Shown here: positions 8,725 to 17,001 of the stretch, piece after piece
Layout: the number at the start of each line of letters is the position of its first letter
Position numbering within the stretch: the first letter of the stretch is position 1
Origin: Brevundimonas bullata
GTDB taxonomy: Bacteria; Pseudomonadota; Alphaproteobacteria; Caulobacterales; Caulobacteraceae
Reading direction: 5' to 3'
Length of the DNA: 64,000 nt
NCBI RefSeq assembly: GCF_014207965.1
Contig: NZ_JACHLM010000004.1
Coordinates: 62,001-126,000, forward strand
The notes under the pieces: model-generated
What the model was told of the DNA's origin: nothing
The model's database searches: none
Seen by the model: only the letters and a program-made list of their open reading frames with translations
Position numbers and translations under genes: made by a program

Positions 8725-9159
8725 ATGACACGCCCCTCGCCCCCTTCGTCGGGACCTCGCAGCATCGGCAAACTCGCCGCCGCCACCGGCATAAAAATTC
8801 CGACGATCAGATTCTACGAGCAGATCGGACTGGTGCCGGCTCCGCCCCGGACCGCCAGCGACCGCCGGATGTACGACGATGATGCCGAACAAAGGCTGAC
8901 CTTCATCCGGCATGCACGCCAACTTGGCTTCGACCTGGATTCGATCCGGTCCCTGCTGGATCTCTCCGATCATCCCGACCGCGCCTGCGACGAAGCCAAC
9001 ACCATAGCCGAACGTCATCTCGCCGAAGTGACGCAGAAGATCACCCAGTTGCAGGCCCTCCGGCGCGCGCTTTCGCGCATGACCGCTGAATGCGCGGGCG
9101 GACGGGTCTCGGCTTGCAAGGTGATTGAGGCCCTGCACGATCATTCGGCTTCACAATAA
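8725..9159 (+). CDS. MerR-family heavy-metal regulator (PbrR/CadR type)
   Basis: A 144-aa MerR regulator. The N-terminal winged helix-turn-helix reads IGKLAAATGIKIPTIRFYEQIGL. A long dimerisation helix follows, then metal-binding cysteines Cys88, Cys123 and Cys131. Their spacing (35 and 8) is close to the Cys triad of CadR and PbrR, which bind Cd(II), Pb(II) or Zn(II). It lies 66 nt after the MAPEG gene and 57 nt before the FTR1 gene, in the same orientation. It is likely to control the promoter at 7532 and hence its own operon. Confidence 0.85.
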   Translation: MTRPSPPSSGPRSIGKLAAATGIKIPTIRFYEQIGLVPAPPRTASDRRMYDDDAEQRLTFIRHARQLGFDLDSIRSLLDLSDHPDRACDEANTIAERHLAEVTQKITQLQALRRALSRMTAECAGGRVSACKVIEALHDHSASQ

Positions 9160-9216
9160 ACCACGACACACGCGCTGTTCGAGTGCTAATGCGAGCGGCT
9201 CACAACTAGGTTTCCG

Positions 9217-11151
9217 ATGCGCCCTCTGCTCAGCCTGTTCGTCCTCCTGCTCACCCTTGGCATGACCGCCCCCGCGCTGGCCCAGACGGCTTCGGCCTCG
9301 GAGGCCCAGGTCGCGTGGCGGCTGCTCGACTACGTCGGGGTCGACTACGCCGGTGCGGTGGAGAACGGCCAGGTGACCAATCCCGCCGAATATGGAGAGA
9401 TGGTCGAATTCAGCAGCCAGATTCTGACCCGCCTGGAAGCTCTGCCCTCCACGTCGTCCAAGGCCGATCTGGTTCGGGACGCCGTCGCCCTTCAAGACGC
9501 TATCCGGAACAAGAGCGATCCGCGCACCGTCGCCGGCCAGGCCAAAACCCTGGCCGGTGCGGTCCTGGCGGCCTATCCAAGCCCGCTGGCGCCGTCATTT
9601 CCGCCCGACCTGGCCAAGGGGGCCGCCCTCTACGACGCGCAATGCGCTGTCTGCCACGGCGCCACAGGGCGCGCCGACGGCGCGGGCGCGCAGGGGCTCG
9701 ATCCCGCTCCAATTGCATTCGCGGACGTCGAGCGCGCCCGCCAACGCAGCGTCTTCGGCCTATACCAGGTGATCGACCAGGGGCTCGACGGCACGGCGAT
9801 GGCCAGCTTTTCCCATCTGCCGGCCGAGGACCGCTGGGCCCTGGCCTTCTATGTCGGCCGTTTCGCCTTCACTGACGCCGAAGCAGTCGAAGGCCGGCGT
9901 CTTTGGGAGAGCGACCCGGCGATCCGCACCGTTTACCCGGATCTGGCCGCCGTCACACAGGCCTCGCCGGCGGAGTTGGCGGCGCGCATCGGGGAGACGA
10001 AGGCGCGGGCGGTGACGGCCTATCTGCGCCGCCACCCGGAGGCGGCGGCTCGCCCCAAGGGAGCCACCCTCACCCTGGCTCGGACGCGTCTGGCGGAGAG
10101 TGAAGCCGCCTATCGTCGGGGAGACCGAAAGGCCGCCACCGACCTGGCGCTGTCGGCCTATCTCGACGGTGTCGAGCCGGTCGAACCGGCGCTTGGCGCG
10201 CGAGACACCGCCCTTCTACGTCGCATCGAGACGGCCATGACCGATCTCCGCGTGTCGATCAGCAAGGGCGCGGCAGAGACGGAGGTCGCGGACCGGATCG
10301 CTCGTCTGAACGCCCTGTTCGACACCGCCGAGCGGGCCCTGGCGCCCCAGAAGGCGGACAATCTCGCCAGCTTCATCGGCGCCTTCACGATACTGCTTCG
10401 CGAAGGACTGGAGGCGCTGCTCATTGTGGTGGCGATGATCGCCTTCCTCAGGAAGGCCGACCGGCCTGAGGTGTTGCGTTACGTCCACGGAGGATGGGTG
10501 GCGGCTCTGGTCGCCGGCGGCGGCACCTGGGCGGCCGCGACCTTCTTCATCTCCATCAGCGGGGCCAGCCGAGAGCTCACTGAAGGGTTTGGCTCGCTTC
10601 TGGCGGCGGTCGTGCTCGTTTCCGTCGGCATCTGGATGCACGGCAAGTCGCATGCCGACGCCTGGCAGACCTATATTCGCGCCAAGCTCTCCAAGGCGCT
10701 CTCGAAGCGATCGGCATGGTTCCTCTTCCTGTTGGCCTTCGTCGTGGTCTACCGGGAGGTCTTCGAGACGATCCTCTTCTATGCGGCGATCTGGAGCCAG
10801 GGCGGCCATGTCGGCATGCTGGCCGGCGCGCTCACCGCAGTGGCGATCCTGGCGTTCGCGGCCTGGGCGCTGCTCGCCTACAGCAAACATCTGCCGATCG
10901 GTCGGTTCTTCTCGCTGAGCTCAATCCTCATGGCCGTCCTGTCGGTCGTTCTTGTCGGGAAAGGCGTGGCGGCGCTTCAGGAAGCGGGTTGGCTCGATGT
11001 CCACCCGATCACCTGGGCGCCGCGTATCGAGATTTTGGGCCTCTACCCCACCGTGGAAGGCGTCGGGGTCCAGCTTCTAACGCTCGTCGTGCTGGCAATC
11101 GGGTTTGCGCGTACCTCCGGTTCGAAACGGCAGGGCTCGGCCAAGGCCTAG
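9217..11151 (+). CDS. Cytochrome c-FTR1 fusion, PbrT-like metal permease
   Basis: A 644-aa exported and membrane protein. It has a signal peptide (to about residue 23) and a periplasmic c-type haem site CAVCH (Cys143-His147) in a cytochrome-like domain. A helical region follows, then seven or so membrane segments of the FTR1 permease with both metal motifs, REGLE (395-399) and REVFE (513-517). FTR1 permeases import iron after oxidation; the PbrT member in lead operons is thought to take up Pb(II). Context (lspA, PbrR-like regulator, MerR-type promoter) favours the PbrT reading. The N-terminal haem domain suggests coupled electron transfer, which is inference. Confidence 0.85.
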   Translation: MRPLLSLFVLLLTLGMTAPALAQTASASEAQVAWRLLDYVGVDYAGAVENGQVTNPAEYGEMVEFSSQILTRLEALPSTSSKADLVRDAVALQDAIRNKSDPRTVAGQAKTLAGAVLAAYPSPLAPSFPPDLAKGAALYDAQCAVCHGATGRADGAGAQGLDPAPIAFADVERARQRSVFGLYQVIDQGLDGTAMASFSHLPAEDRWALAFYVGRFAFTDAEAVEGRRLWESDPAIRTVYPDLAAVTQASPAELAARIGETKARAVTAYLRRHPEAAARPKGATLTLARTRLAESEAAYRRGDRKAATDLALSAYLDGVEPVEPALGARDTALLRRIETAMTDLRVSISKGAAETEVADRIARLNALFDTAERALAPQKADNLASFIGAFTILLREGLEALLIVVAMIAFLRKADRPEVLRYVHGGWVAALVAGGGTWAAATFFISISGASRELTEGFGSLLAAVVLVSVGIWMHGKSHADAWQTYIRAKLSKALSKRSAWFLFLLAFVVVYREVFETILFYAAIWSQGGHVGMLAGALTAVAILAFAAWALLAYSKHLPIGRFFSLSSILMAVLSVVLVGKGVAALQEAGWLDVHPITWAPRIEILGLYPTVEGVGVQLLTLVVLAIGFARTSGSKRQGSAKA

Positions 11152-11199
11152 CTGGTTATCTCCGAATGTATCGGACCGAGAGGACCAGCGGCTTCACTC

Positions 11200-11217
11200 G
11201 GGGGGGGGGGGGGGGGG
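11200..11217 (+). repeat. Homopolymer tract of 18 G
   Basis: Eighteen consecutive G residues sit in the 193-nt gap between the FTR1 gene and the convergent czcD. A GC-rich stretch (CCCGGGGCTGTAACCCCG) follows. Tracts of this length are rare in bacteria and are prone to replication slippage and to sequencing error. It is not inside a credible gene, so any effect would be on mRNA ends or structure. Confidence 0.9.
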
Positions 11218-11344
11218 AAGGCCCGCCCCGGCCCGGGGCTGTAACCCCGTCAAGCCCCAGAGTATCGGTCAGGTCTCTACCGGTCTGTATCGACAAGGAC
11301 AGTCGCCGCGTTGCCTGGCCCTCATCGGGCAGGTGGGAGAAGCT

Positions 11345-12250
11345 CTATTGGTGAGCGACAGACCCGTGACCGACGCCAGCCCCGTCGCCATCGCCGGTTT
11401 CAATTTGAACGGTGGCGTGGTCGATGCCGTGAACGTCGTTCATCTGCGCCAGCACCGCCCGACGCACCTGTTCAGCGGCCTGGCCTTCGGCAACGACCAG
11501 ATGGACCGAGCCGTTCACATCATCGCTGCTGACGCCCCATAGGTGCAGGTCGTGGACTTCAGCCACACCCGGCACGGCCGCGATCGTCGCGCGCACCGCC
11601 TCCAGAGACAGGCCCTTGGGCACGCCTTCAAGGAGGATATGGGTGGTGTTCTTCAACAGCATCCAGGTCCGCGGCAACACCCAAAGGCCGATGCCGATCG
11701 CGACAACCGGATCGACCCAGGTCCAGCCCGTCAGCATGATGAGGACGGCGCCGCCGATCACCCCGACGGAGCCCAGCATGTCGGCCCAAACCTCCAGATA
11801 GGCCCCTTTCACGTTCAGGCTGGCGTTCGCCCCAGAGGCCAGAAGCCGCATCGACACGAGGTTCACGACCAGGCCCAGGGAGGCGACGACAAGCATCCCG
11901 ACGGAGCCAACGGGTTCCGGCGAAAACAGGCGCAGAACGCCTTCATAGAGGACGTAGCCGGCCACCACGAACAGCAGGACGGCGTTGAAGGCCGCGGCGA
12001 GGATTTCGAACCGGCGATAGCCAAAGGTCCGCACAGCGTCGGCCGGACGCTCGCCTATCTTGATCGCCGCCAGCGCGATCGCCAGCGCAGCGACATCGGT
12101 GAACATGTGCGCCGCGTCCGACAGCAGGGCCAGACTTTTGAACACCACGGCCCCGACGACTTCGGCGATCAGGAAGCTGGACGTCAGGGCGAGCGCCCAT
12201 ATCAGGCGCTTGCTGCTGGCGTCGGCGCCGTGAGAATGACCTTGGGCCAT
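11345..12250 (-). CDS. czcD: Cation diffusion facilitator CzcD
   Basis: A 301-aa CDF antiporter with the His-rich N-terminus (MAQGHSHGAD) typical of CzcD. Six membrane helices follow, with metal sites DAAHMFTD (helix 2) and VWADMLGS (helix 5), and a C-terminal cytoplasmic domain (VPGVAEVHDLHLW). CzcD exports Zn, Co and Cd from the cytoplasm into the periplasm. The start at 12250 is chosen because the His-rich terminus and a purine-rich AGGAAGAG precede and fit it; the open frame extends 19 codons further up. It is divergent from the P1B ATPase gene, leaving 249 nt for promoters. Confidence 0.92.
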   Translation of the reverse strand: MAQGHSHGADASSKRLIWALALTSSFLIAEVVGAVVFKSLALLSDAAHMFTDVAALAIALAAIKIGERPADAVRTFGYRRFEILAAAFNAVLLFVVAGYVLYEGVLRLFSPEPVGSVGMLVVASLGLVVNLVSMRLLASGANASLNVKGAYLEVWADMLGSVGVIGGAVLIMLTGWTWVDPVVAIGIGLWVLPRTWMLLKNTTHILLEGVPKGLSLEAVRATIAAVPGVAEVHDLHLWGVSSDDVNGSVHLVVAEGQAAEQVRRAVLAQMNDVHGIDHATVQIETGDGDGAGVGHGSVAHQ

Positions 12251-12400
12251 GAAGCTCTTCCTGGTGGGCGCCGTCGATGTCCGGCCTGATCGATCATTGG
12301 CGAACATGCTTCGCCCCGCAACAGTCCTGATCGATCGAAACGACGAGAACAGGAGCGCCAGACCCTGCCCCTGCGCCGCTTGGAATCGGTATTCGTCCCA

Positions 12401-12422
12401 AGTCGCCGTGGAAACGGCGACT
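12401..12422 (+). other. Perfect inverted repeat in the czcD/czcP divergent spacer
   Basis: Nine-base arms AGTCGCCGT and ACGGCGACT enclose a GGAA loop. There is no T-run after either arm, so it is not a clear terminator. It lies 78 nt upstream of the P1B ATPase start and 151 nt upstream of czcD. It could be an operator or an RNA hairpin, but no regulator is assignable. Confidence 0.45.
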
Positions 12423-12499
12423 ATGCGTTGACGGCGCCGACTGCATGGGTGTGATCTGGATCAACGCAACTTCACGTCACGCTGAGCCAGAGATCGAGA

Positions 12500-14974
12500 A
12501 TGACTGAAAAGCTCCGACTCGACATTCCGCTGCTATTGCCGGACGTCCCCGACGTGGCCGACGCCTGTGTCGCCCGATTGCTCTCTGATATCCGTGGAAG
12601 AGAGGGCGTCGACGACGTCCACGTCGTCGCAATGAGCGATGAAGCGGCCGCGCAACTTTGCATTCACTTTGATCCCGACCTCCTGTCCATGGCCCGGATT
12701 CGCGAACTCGCTGCAGCGGCCGGCGCCGACATCTCCCAGCGATACGGCCACGCCGTGTGGCGGATCGACAGTCGATATGAGCGCCAGGCACGGACGATCG
12801 GCGCACGACTTAGGGCCGCCCCGGGCGTCCTGGAAGCTGAAGTCGGCGCTGGAGGAACAGTCCGTGTCGAGTACGATCGCACGATCATAGGCGAACCCGC
12901 GCTGCGCGAGGAGCTGGACAGGGCTCTCGGAGTGAGAGCCAGACCGGCGGCGCCCCCCGCGGAGTCGGTCGAACGTCGCGATCACGGCCACGGGTCGGGC
13001 CAACCGAAACATGGCGCAGAGCCTGCCCACGCCCATGGCGGCGGCGCGGAACTCATCTTCGCTCTTGTCTGCGGCGCCTTGTTGATTGTCGGGTTCGCCA
13101 TCGAAAAACTGCTCGCCCTGCCCTCGTGGGTTCCTTTGGCCTTCTATCTGGGCGCCTATGTCTTCGGCGGCGTATTCACCCTTCGGGAGGCGATCGAAAA
13201 CCTCCGGCTGAAGCGGTTCGAGATCGACACCCTGATGCTGGTGGCGGCCGCCGGAGCCGCCGCGCTGGGCGCCTGGGCCGAAGGCTCCTTGCTGTTGTTC
13301 CTGTTCAGCCTGGGCCATGCGCTGGAGCACTACGCCATGGGGCGAGCCAGGCACGCTATCGAGGCCTTGGCGGAGATCGCCCCGCGCACCGCGCTGGTTC
13401 GGAAGGGCGGTGAACTGGTGGAAACGCCCGTCGAGGAGCTGGCGGTTGGCGACGTGGTCGTCGTGAAACCCGATGCGCGCCTCCCGGCCGACGGTTTTGT
13501 CCTGAAGGGTGTCAGCAGCATCAACCAGGCTCCCGTCACCGGCGAGAGCATTCCGGCGGACAAGCGTCCGGTCGATGACGAGGCCGAAGCCCGCCGCACC
13601 CCCGATGCGGTGGACGCCGCCCATCGCGTCTTCGCCGGATCCATCAACGGCAGCGGGGCCATCGAGATCGAAGTGACCCGACGCTCGACAGACAGCGCCC
13701 TCGCCAAGGTCGTGCGGATGGTCAGCGAGGCGGAAACTCAGAAATCCCCGACCCAACGCTTCACCGAGAAGTTCGAACGCATCTTCGTGCCTTCTGTATT
13801 GGCCCTGGCGACCCTTCTCCTGTTCGCCGGGGTGGTGGTGGACGAACCCTTCCGCGACAGCTTCTATCGCGCGATGGCGGTCCTGGTCGCCGCTAGCCCT
13901 TGCGCACTGGCCATCGCCACGCCCAGCGCGGTGCTTTCGGGGGTGGCGCGGGCGGCCCGCGGCGGCGTCCTGGTCAAGGGGGGCGGCCCACTCGAAAACC
14001 TGGGATCGCTTTCGGCCATCGCCTTCGACAAGACGGGCACCCTGACCGAGGGGCGCCCCCGCATCACTGATGTCGTCCCCGCCCCCGGCGTGACGGAAAC
14101 CGCCTTGCTGTCGATAGCGGTCGCAGTCGAGAGTCTGAGCGACCACCCCTTGGCTCGGGCCATCGCGCGTGATGGTCGCGAGCGGCTCGGTGAGACCGCC
14201 TTGCCTCTCGCTTCCGACCTCGACAGTTTGACGGGACGCGGCGTCTCCGCCCAGGTAGACGGCCAGACGATCCTGATCGGCAAGGCCGAACTGTTCGGCT
14301 CAGAGGGCGTCGCCCCCCTGTCCCGCCCGATGCAGGAAGCGATCGCGGCCCTGCGGGACAATGGCAGGACCACCATGGTCGTTCGGCAGGGGGACCGGGA
14401 CCTGGGCGCCATCGGCCTGATGGACACGCCGCGCGAGGCCGCCAGGATCGCGCTCGCGCAGCTCCGAAAATTGGGCATTCGCCGCATGATCATGATCTCG
14501 GGCGACCATCAGAAAGTCGCCGACGCGGTGGCGCGCGAGGTCGGGCTCGACGAGGCCTGGGGCGATCTGATGCCCGAAGACAAGGTCGAGGCGATCCACA
14601 GGCTCCGAGCTGAGGCCAAGGTCGCCATGGTCGGCGACGGCGTCAATGACGCTCCGGCCATGGCCAACGCCACTGTGGGCATAGCCATGGGCGCCGCGGG
14701 TTCGGATGTGGCGCTGGAAACCGCTGACGTCGCCCTGATGGCCGACGATCTGGCCCACCTCCCCTTTGCTGTCGGTCTCAGTCGCCGAACCCGGGCGATC
14801 ATCCTTCAGAACGTCTTCGTCAGCCTGGGGGTCGTTGCGTTCCTGGTTCCGGCGACGATATTCGGCCTGGGCATCGGCCCCGCTGTCGCCATGCACGAGG
14901 GATCCACGCTTTTGGTCGTGTTCAACGCCCTGCGACTGCTGGCATACAGGGACAGGACGGGAGAACAGTCATGA
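12500..14974 (+). CDS. P1B-4 type metal-transporting ATPase (CzcP-like, SPC motif)
   Basis: An 824-aa P-type ATPase. It has an N-terminal region of two degenerate ferredoxin-fold units without CxxC and a His-rich linker (161-179). The actuator TGES, the transmembrane SPC motif (AASPCALAIATP), phosphorylation DKTGT, the SDHPLA HP motif, GDGVND hinge and HEGSTLLVV in the last helices follow. The SPC plus HEG(G/S) combination defines the P1B-4 group (CzcP, CtpD, CoaT), which exports Zn, Co or Fe rather than the Cu or Cd/Pb set of CPC enzymes. The stop overlaps the Usp gene start (ATGA), so the two are co-translated. The energy source is ATP; location is the inner membrane. Confidence 0.92.
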   Translation: MTEKLRLDIPLLLPDVPDVADACVARLLSDIRGREGVDDVHVVAMSDEAAAQLCIHFDPDLLSMARIRELAAAAGADISQRYGHAVWRIDSRYERQARTIGARLRAAPGVLEAEVGAGGTVRVEYDRTIIGEPALREELDRALGVRARPAAPPAESVERRDHGHGSGQPKHGAEPAHAHGGGAELIFALVCGALLIVGFAIEKLLALPSWVPLAFYLGAYVFGGVFTLREAIENLRLKRFEIDTLMLVAAAGAAALGAWAEGSLLLFLFSLGHALEHYAMGRARHAIEALAEIAPRTALVRKGGELVETPVEELAVGDVVVVKPDARLPADGFVLKGVSSINQAPVTGESIPADKRPVDDEAEARRTPDAVDAAHRVFAGSINGSGAIEIEVTRRSTDSALAKVVRMVSEAETQKSPTQRFTEKFERIFVPSVLALATLLLFAGVVVDEPFRDSFYRAMAVLVAASPCALAIATPSAVLSGVARAARGGVLVKGGGPLENLGSLSAIAFDKTGTLTEGRPRITDVVPAPGVTETALLSIAVAVESLSDHPLARAIARDGRERLGETALPLASDLDSLTGRGVSAQVDGQTILIGKAELFGSEGVAPLSRPMQEAIAALRDNGRTTMVVRQGDRDLGAIGLMDTPREAARIALAQLRKLGIRRMIMISGDHQKVADAVAREVGLDEAWGDLMPEDKVEAIHRLRAEAKVAMVGDGVNDAPAMANATVGIAMGAAGSDVALETADVALMADDLAHLPFAVGLSRRTRAIILQNVFVSLGVVAFLVPATIFGLGIGPAVAMHEGSTLLVVFNALRLLAYRDRTGEQS

Positions 14975-15780
14975 TCTACCGCGACATCATCGTCGATGCG
15001 ACGCCGAGGGACGATCTCGTCCAGACCCTGGAACATGCTCGCGATCTCGCCGCGGGGTTCGACGCTCGAGTGAAAGCGGCCTGCTTCGCCTGGCCCCGCA
15101 CGTCGGCGCTCAGGACGGCTCTGGCGAGCAACCCCCTCTCGGTCCTCGAGGACACGCGAAGAATGGAGGCCGCCCTCGCTGCCGCCCACGGCGCTTTTCT
15201 TCAAGTCTTCGGCTCCGATGCGAAAACCGCCGAATGGATTTCCGGCGTGGCGGAGCCCGCCCGCTCCTTGTGCGATCACCTGCTCACTGCCGATCTGCTC
15301 GTCACCTCCTCGGCGCCGCCGGTCGCCTGCCTGCTTCCGAACGCAGGCGAACTCGCCATCCACGGCGGCGGCCCCGTCCTGCGTTTCGGGCAGGCGGCCA
15401 AGGGCCGCGGCTTTTCCAATGTGGTCATCGGCTGGAAGGATGCGCCTCAGGCGAGGCGCGCCTTGCACGACGCCCTGCCGCTGCTCCAGCGCGCTCAAGT
15501 CGTGACCGTGATCGGCGTCGGGGACGAGGTCGAACAGGGTCAGCTCGAAGCCGTCGCGGCTCATCTGAAGCGGCACGACGTGACAGCCGCCGTCAACCCT
15601 ATCCCGGCGTCAGCTGGCTCCACGGGCGCTGAAGACCTTCTCGGCGAAGCTCGCCGTCTCGGCGCCGACCTGATCGTCACCGGGGCCTTCGGTCGCGGAC
15701 CCTTGGCGCAACGTGTGTGGGGCGGCATGACAAGCGGCCTTCAGACCGACGTCGAACTGTCGTGGCTGATGTCGCACTAG
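14971..15780 (+). CDS. Universal stress protein, UspA family
   Basis: A 269-aa protein with a degenerate N-terminal Usp-like half and a C-terminal half ending in the Usp ATP-binding pattern GADLIVTGAFGRG followed by a W-GG-TSGL helix. Usp proteins bind ATP or AMP and help cells survive stress; they have no defined enzymatic reaction. The start overlaps the end of the P1B ATPase gene, so it probably supports metal-stress survival or senses ATP during metal export (inference). It ends 98 nt before the convergent small membrane-protein gene. Confidence 0.85.
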   Translation: MIYRDIIVDATPRDDLVQTLEHARDLAAGFDARVKAACFAWPRTSALRTALASNPLSVLEDTRRMEAALAAAHGAFLQVFGSDAKTAEWISGVAEPARSLCDHLLTADLLVTSSAPPVACLLPNAGELAIHGGGPVLRFGQAAKGRGFSNVVIGWKDAPQARRALHDALPLLQRAQVVTVIGVGDEVEQGQLEAVAAHLKRHDVTAAVNPIPASAGSTGAEDLLGEARRLGADLIVTGAFGRGPLAQRVWGGMTSGLQTDVELSWLMSH

Positions 15781-15878
15781 GACGGTTCCACAACGCCGGG
15801 GCGCTCCCTGCATCAGGGAGACGCACCGGCTCTCGCCGTCGCCAGGAAGGACGGGTCCGGCCGGCGCGCCGCCCTGCT

Positions 15879-16238
15879 TCAGTTCATAGACATGGTCGAA
15901 CGATCGATATGCCCGAGCCGCACTTCGTCTCTTGAGACGTATAGCGCCGCGGTTCCCCCAACCAAGACGAGGAACAGCAGGCCGAGACCTATCAACATGT
16001 GGCGATCGCGCTTTCCGATCACGGCATAGATGGCGCCGAGCCCGACAAGAGCCGCCGGAAAGCCGAGGTGCAGCGGCAGACGATAGAGTCCGAGCCAGAT
16101 GAACGAGAACAGGAAGCCGCCGATCCCCGCTCCCGTCACGGCAAACAGAAGAAGGCCTATGCCGACCGCCGGATGAACGCGTCGCTCCGCGCTCCGCCGA
16201 ACGGCCGGTCGTCGGGCCTTACGCCGACGCTTGGGCAT
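15879..16238 (-). CDS. Small membrane protein of the czc cluster, unknown function
   Basis: A 119-aa protein with a very basic N-terminus (MPKRRRKARR) and three predicted membrane helices (about 24-44, 55-75, 80-100). I recognise no family motif. It is the last gene of the leftward czc transcription direction, 50 nt after the czcN-like gene. Opposing frames over this DNA are Arg/Pro-rich shadows. No metal ligand is conspicuous, so its role is open. Confidence 0.6.
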   Translation of the reverse strand: MPKRRRKARRPAVRRSAERRVHPAVGIGLLLFAVTGAGIGGFLFSFIWLGLYRLPLHLGFPAALVGLGAIYAVIGKRDRHMLIGLGLLFLVLVGGTAALYVSRDEVRLGHIDRSTMSMN

Positions 16239-16288
16239 AACAATTCCTCCACGTCCGCATCGCCATTTCGCTCATCTCCAGGCTCCGC

Positions 16289-16888
16289 TCAGGGCAGTTG
16301 AAACAGGGAGGTGAACCCGCCGGCGCGTTGCAGCAGCTCCAGGGACTCGAACACCGGCACGGCGAGTAGAAAGACCAGACCGTCCCGGACCGTTCGCAAG
16401 AAGAAGACGGGCCGGATGGAAAGCACGTCGGCGTCCCGCCAAAGCGACAAATTCGGCAGGAAACGCGGGGTGCTGGAGACGTAGGCCTCATAGGGTGGCC
16501 CGAAGGCCTGAACCAGAAAGGCTTCCTCGCGGCCGACCACGACACGGAAGACCCCATAGGCCGCCGCAGCGAAAACGACGGCGACAACAAGGCTGCCTGT
16601 TTGGGCACCGACCCCGAATGCACCGAGAAAGCTGAACACGTAGAGCGGATTGCGGCTGATGGAATAGGGACCGACGTCGACGATCTCCTGCTTCTTGCGA
16701 CCGCCGATATAGAGGGAACACCAGGCGCGACCCAGAATGCACGCCAGGATGCTGACGAGGCCGAGGTGTTCGACAGGGTGCTCCAGGTAGGGGACAGCCC
16801 GAACCGTGGCCGTCCACGCCAACATGACCGCAAGCCCTGCGGCGAGGATGTATTTGCGCCACAACTGGACGCGTTGGATATCGACCAT
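16289..16888 (-). CDS. Isoprenylcysteine methyltransferase-family membrane protein (CzcN-like)
   Basis: A 199-aa protein with four to five membrane helices. It carries the ICMT/PEMT family core GPYSISRNPLYVFSFLG and REEAFLVQAFGPPYEAY (SAM-binding region). Related proteins named CzcN accompany czc operons in Cupriavidus, where a role in metal resistance is reported but the methyl acceptor is unknown. The position, 113 nt downstream of czcA in the same orientation, supports that reading. It also carries an extra hydrophobic C-terminal helix beyond the catalytic core. Confidence 0.78.
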   Translation of the reverse strand: MVDIQRVQLWRKYILAAGLAVMLAWTATVRAVPYLEHPVEHLGLVSILACILGRAWCSLYIGGRKKQEIVDVGPYSISRNPLYVFSFLGAFGVGAQTGSLVVAVVFAAAAYGVFRVVVGREEAFLVQAFGPPYEAYVSSTPRFLPNLSLWRDADVLSIRPVFFLRTVRDGLVFLLAVPVFESLELLQRAGGFTSLFQLP

Positions 16889-17001
16889 TGGGAGACTTTC
16901 AGATGTGAGCCGGCGACGGCGCCGGATTGGCGCCGCAAGCTTCGAAAGGAGAACCGAGGACGGCGGTCAACGCCGCCCTCGGTCCGCTGGCGCGAGGGGA
17001 T

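Noticed and set aside
12401..12422. Terminator upstream of the P1B ATPase gene
   Set aside because: The hairpin is perfect but no T-run follows on either strand and it lies in a divergent promoter region; kept only as an inverted repeat.
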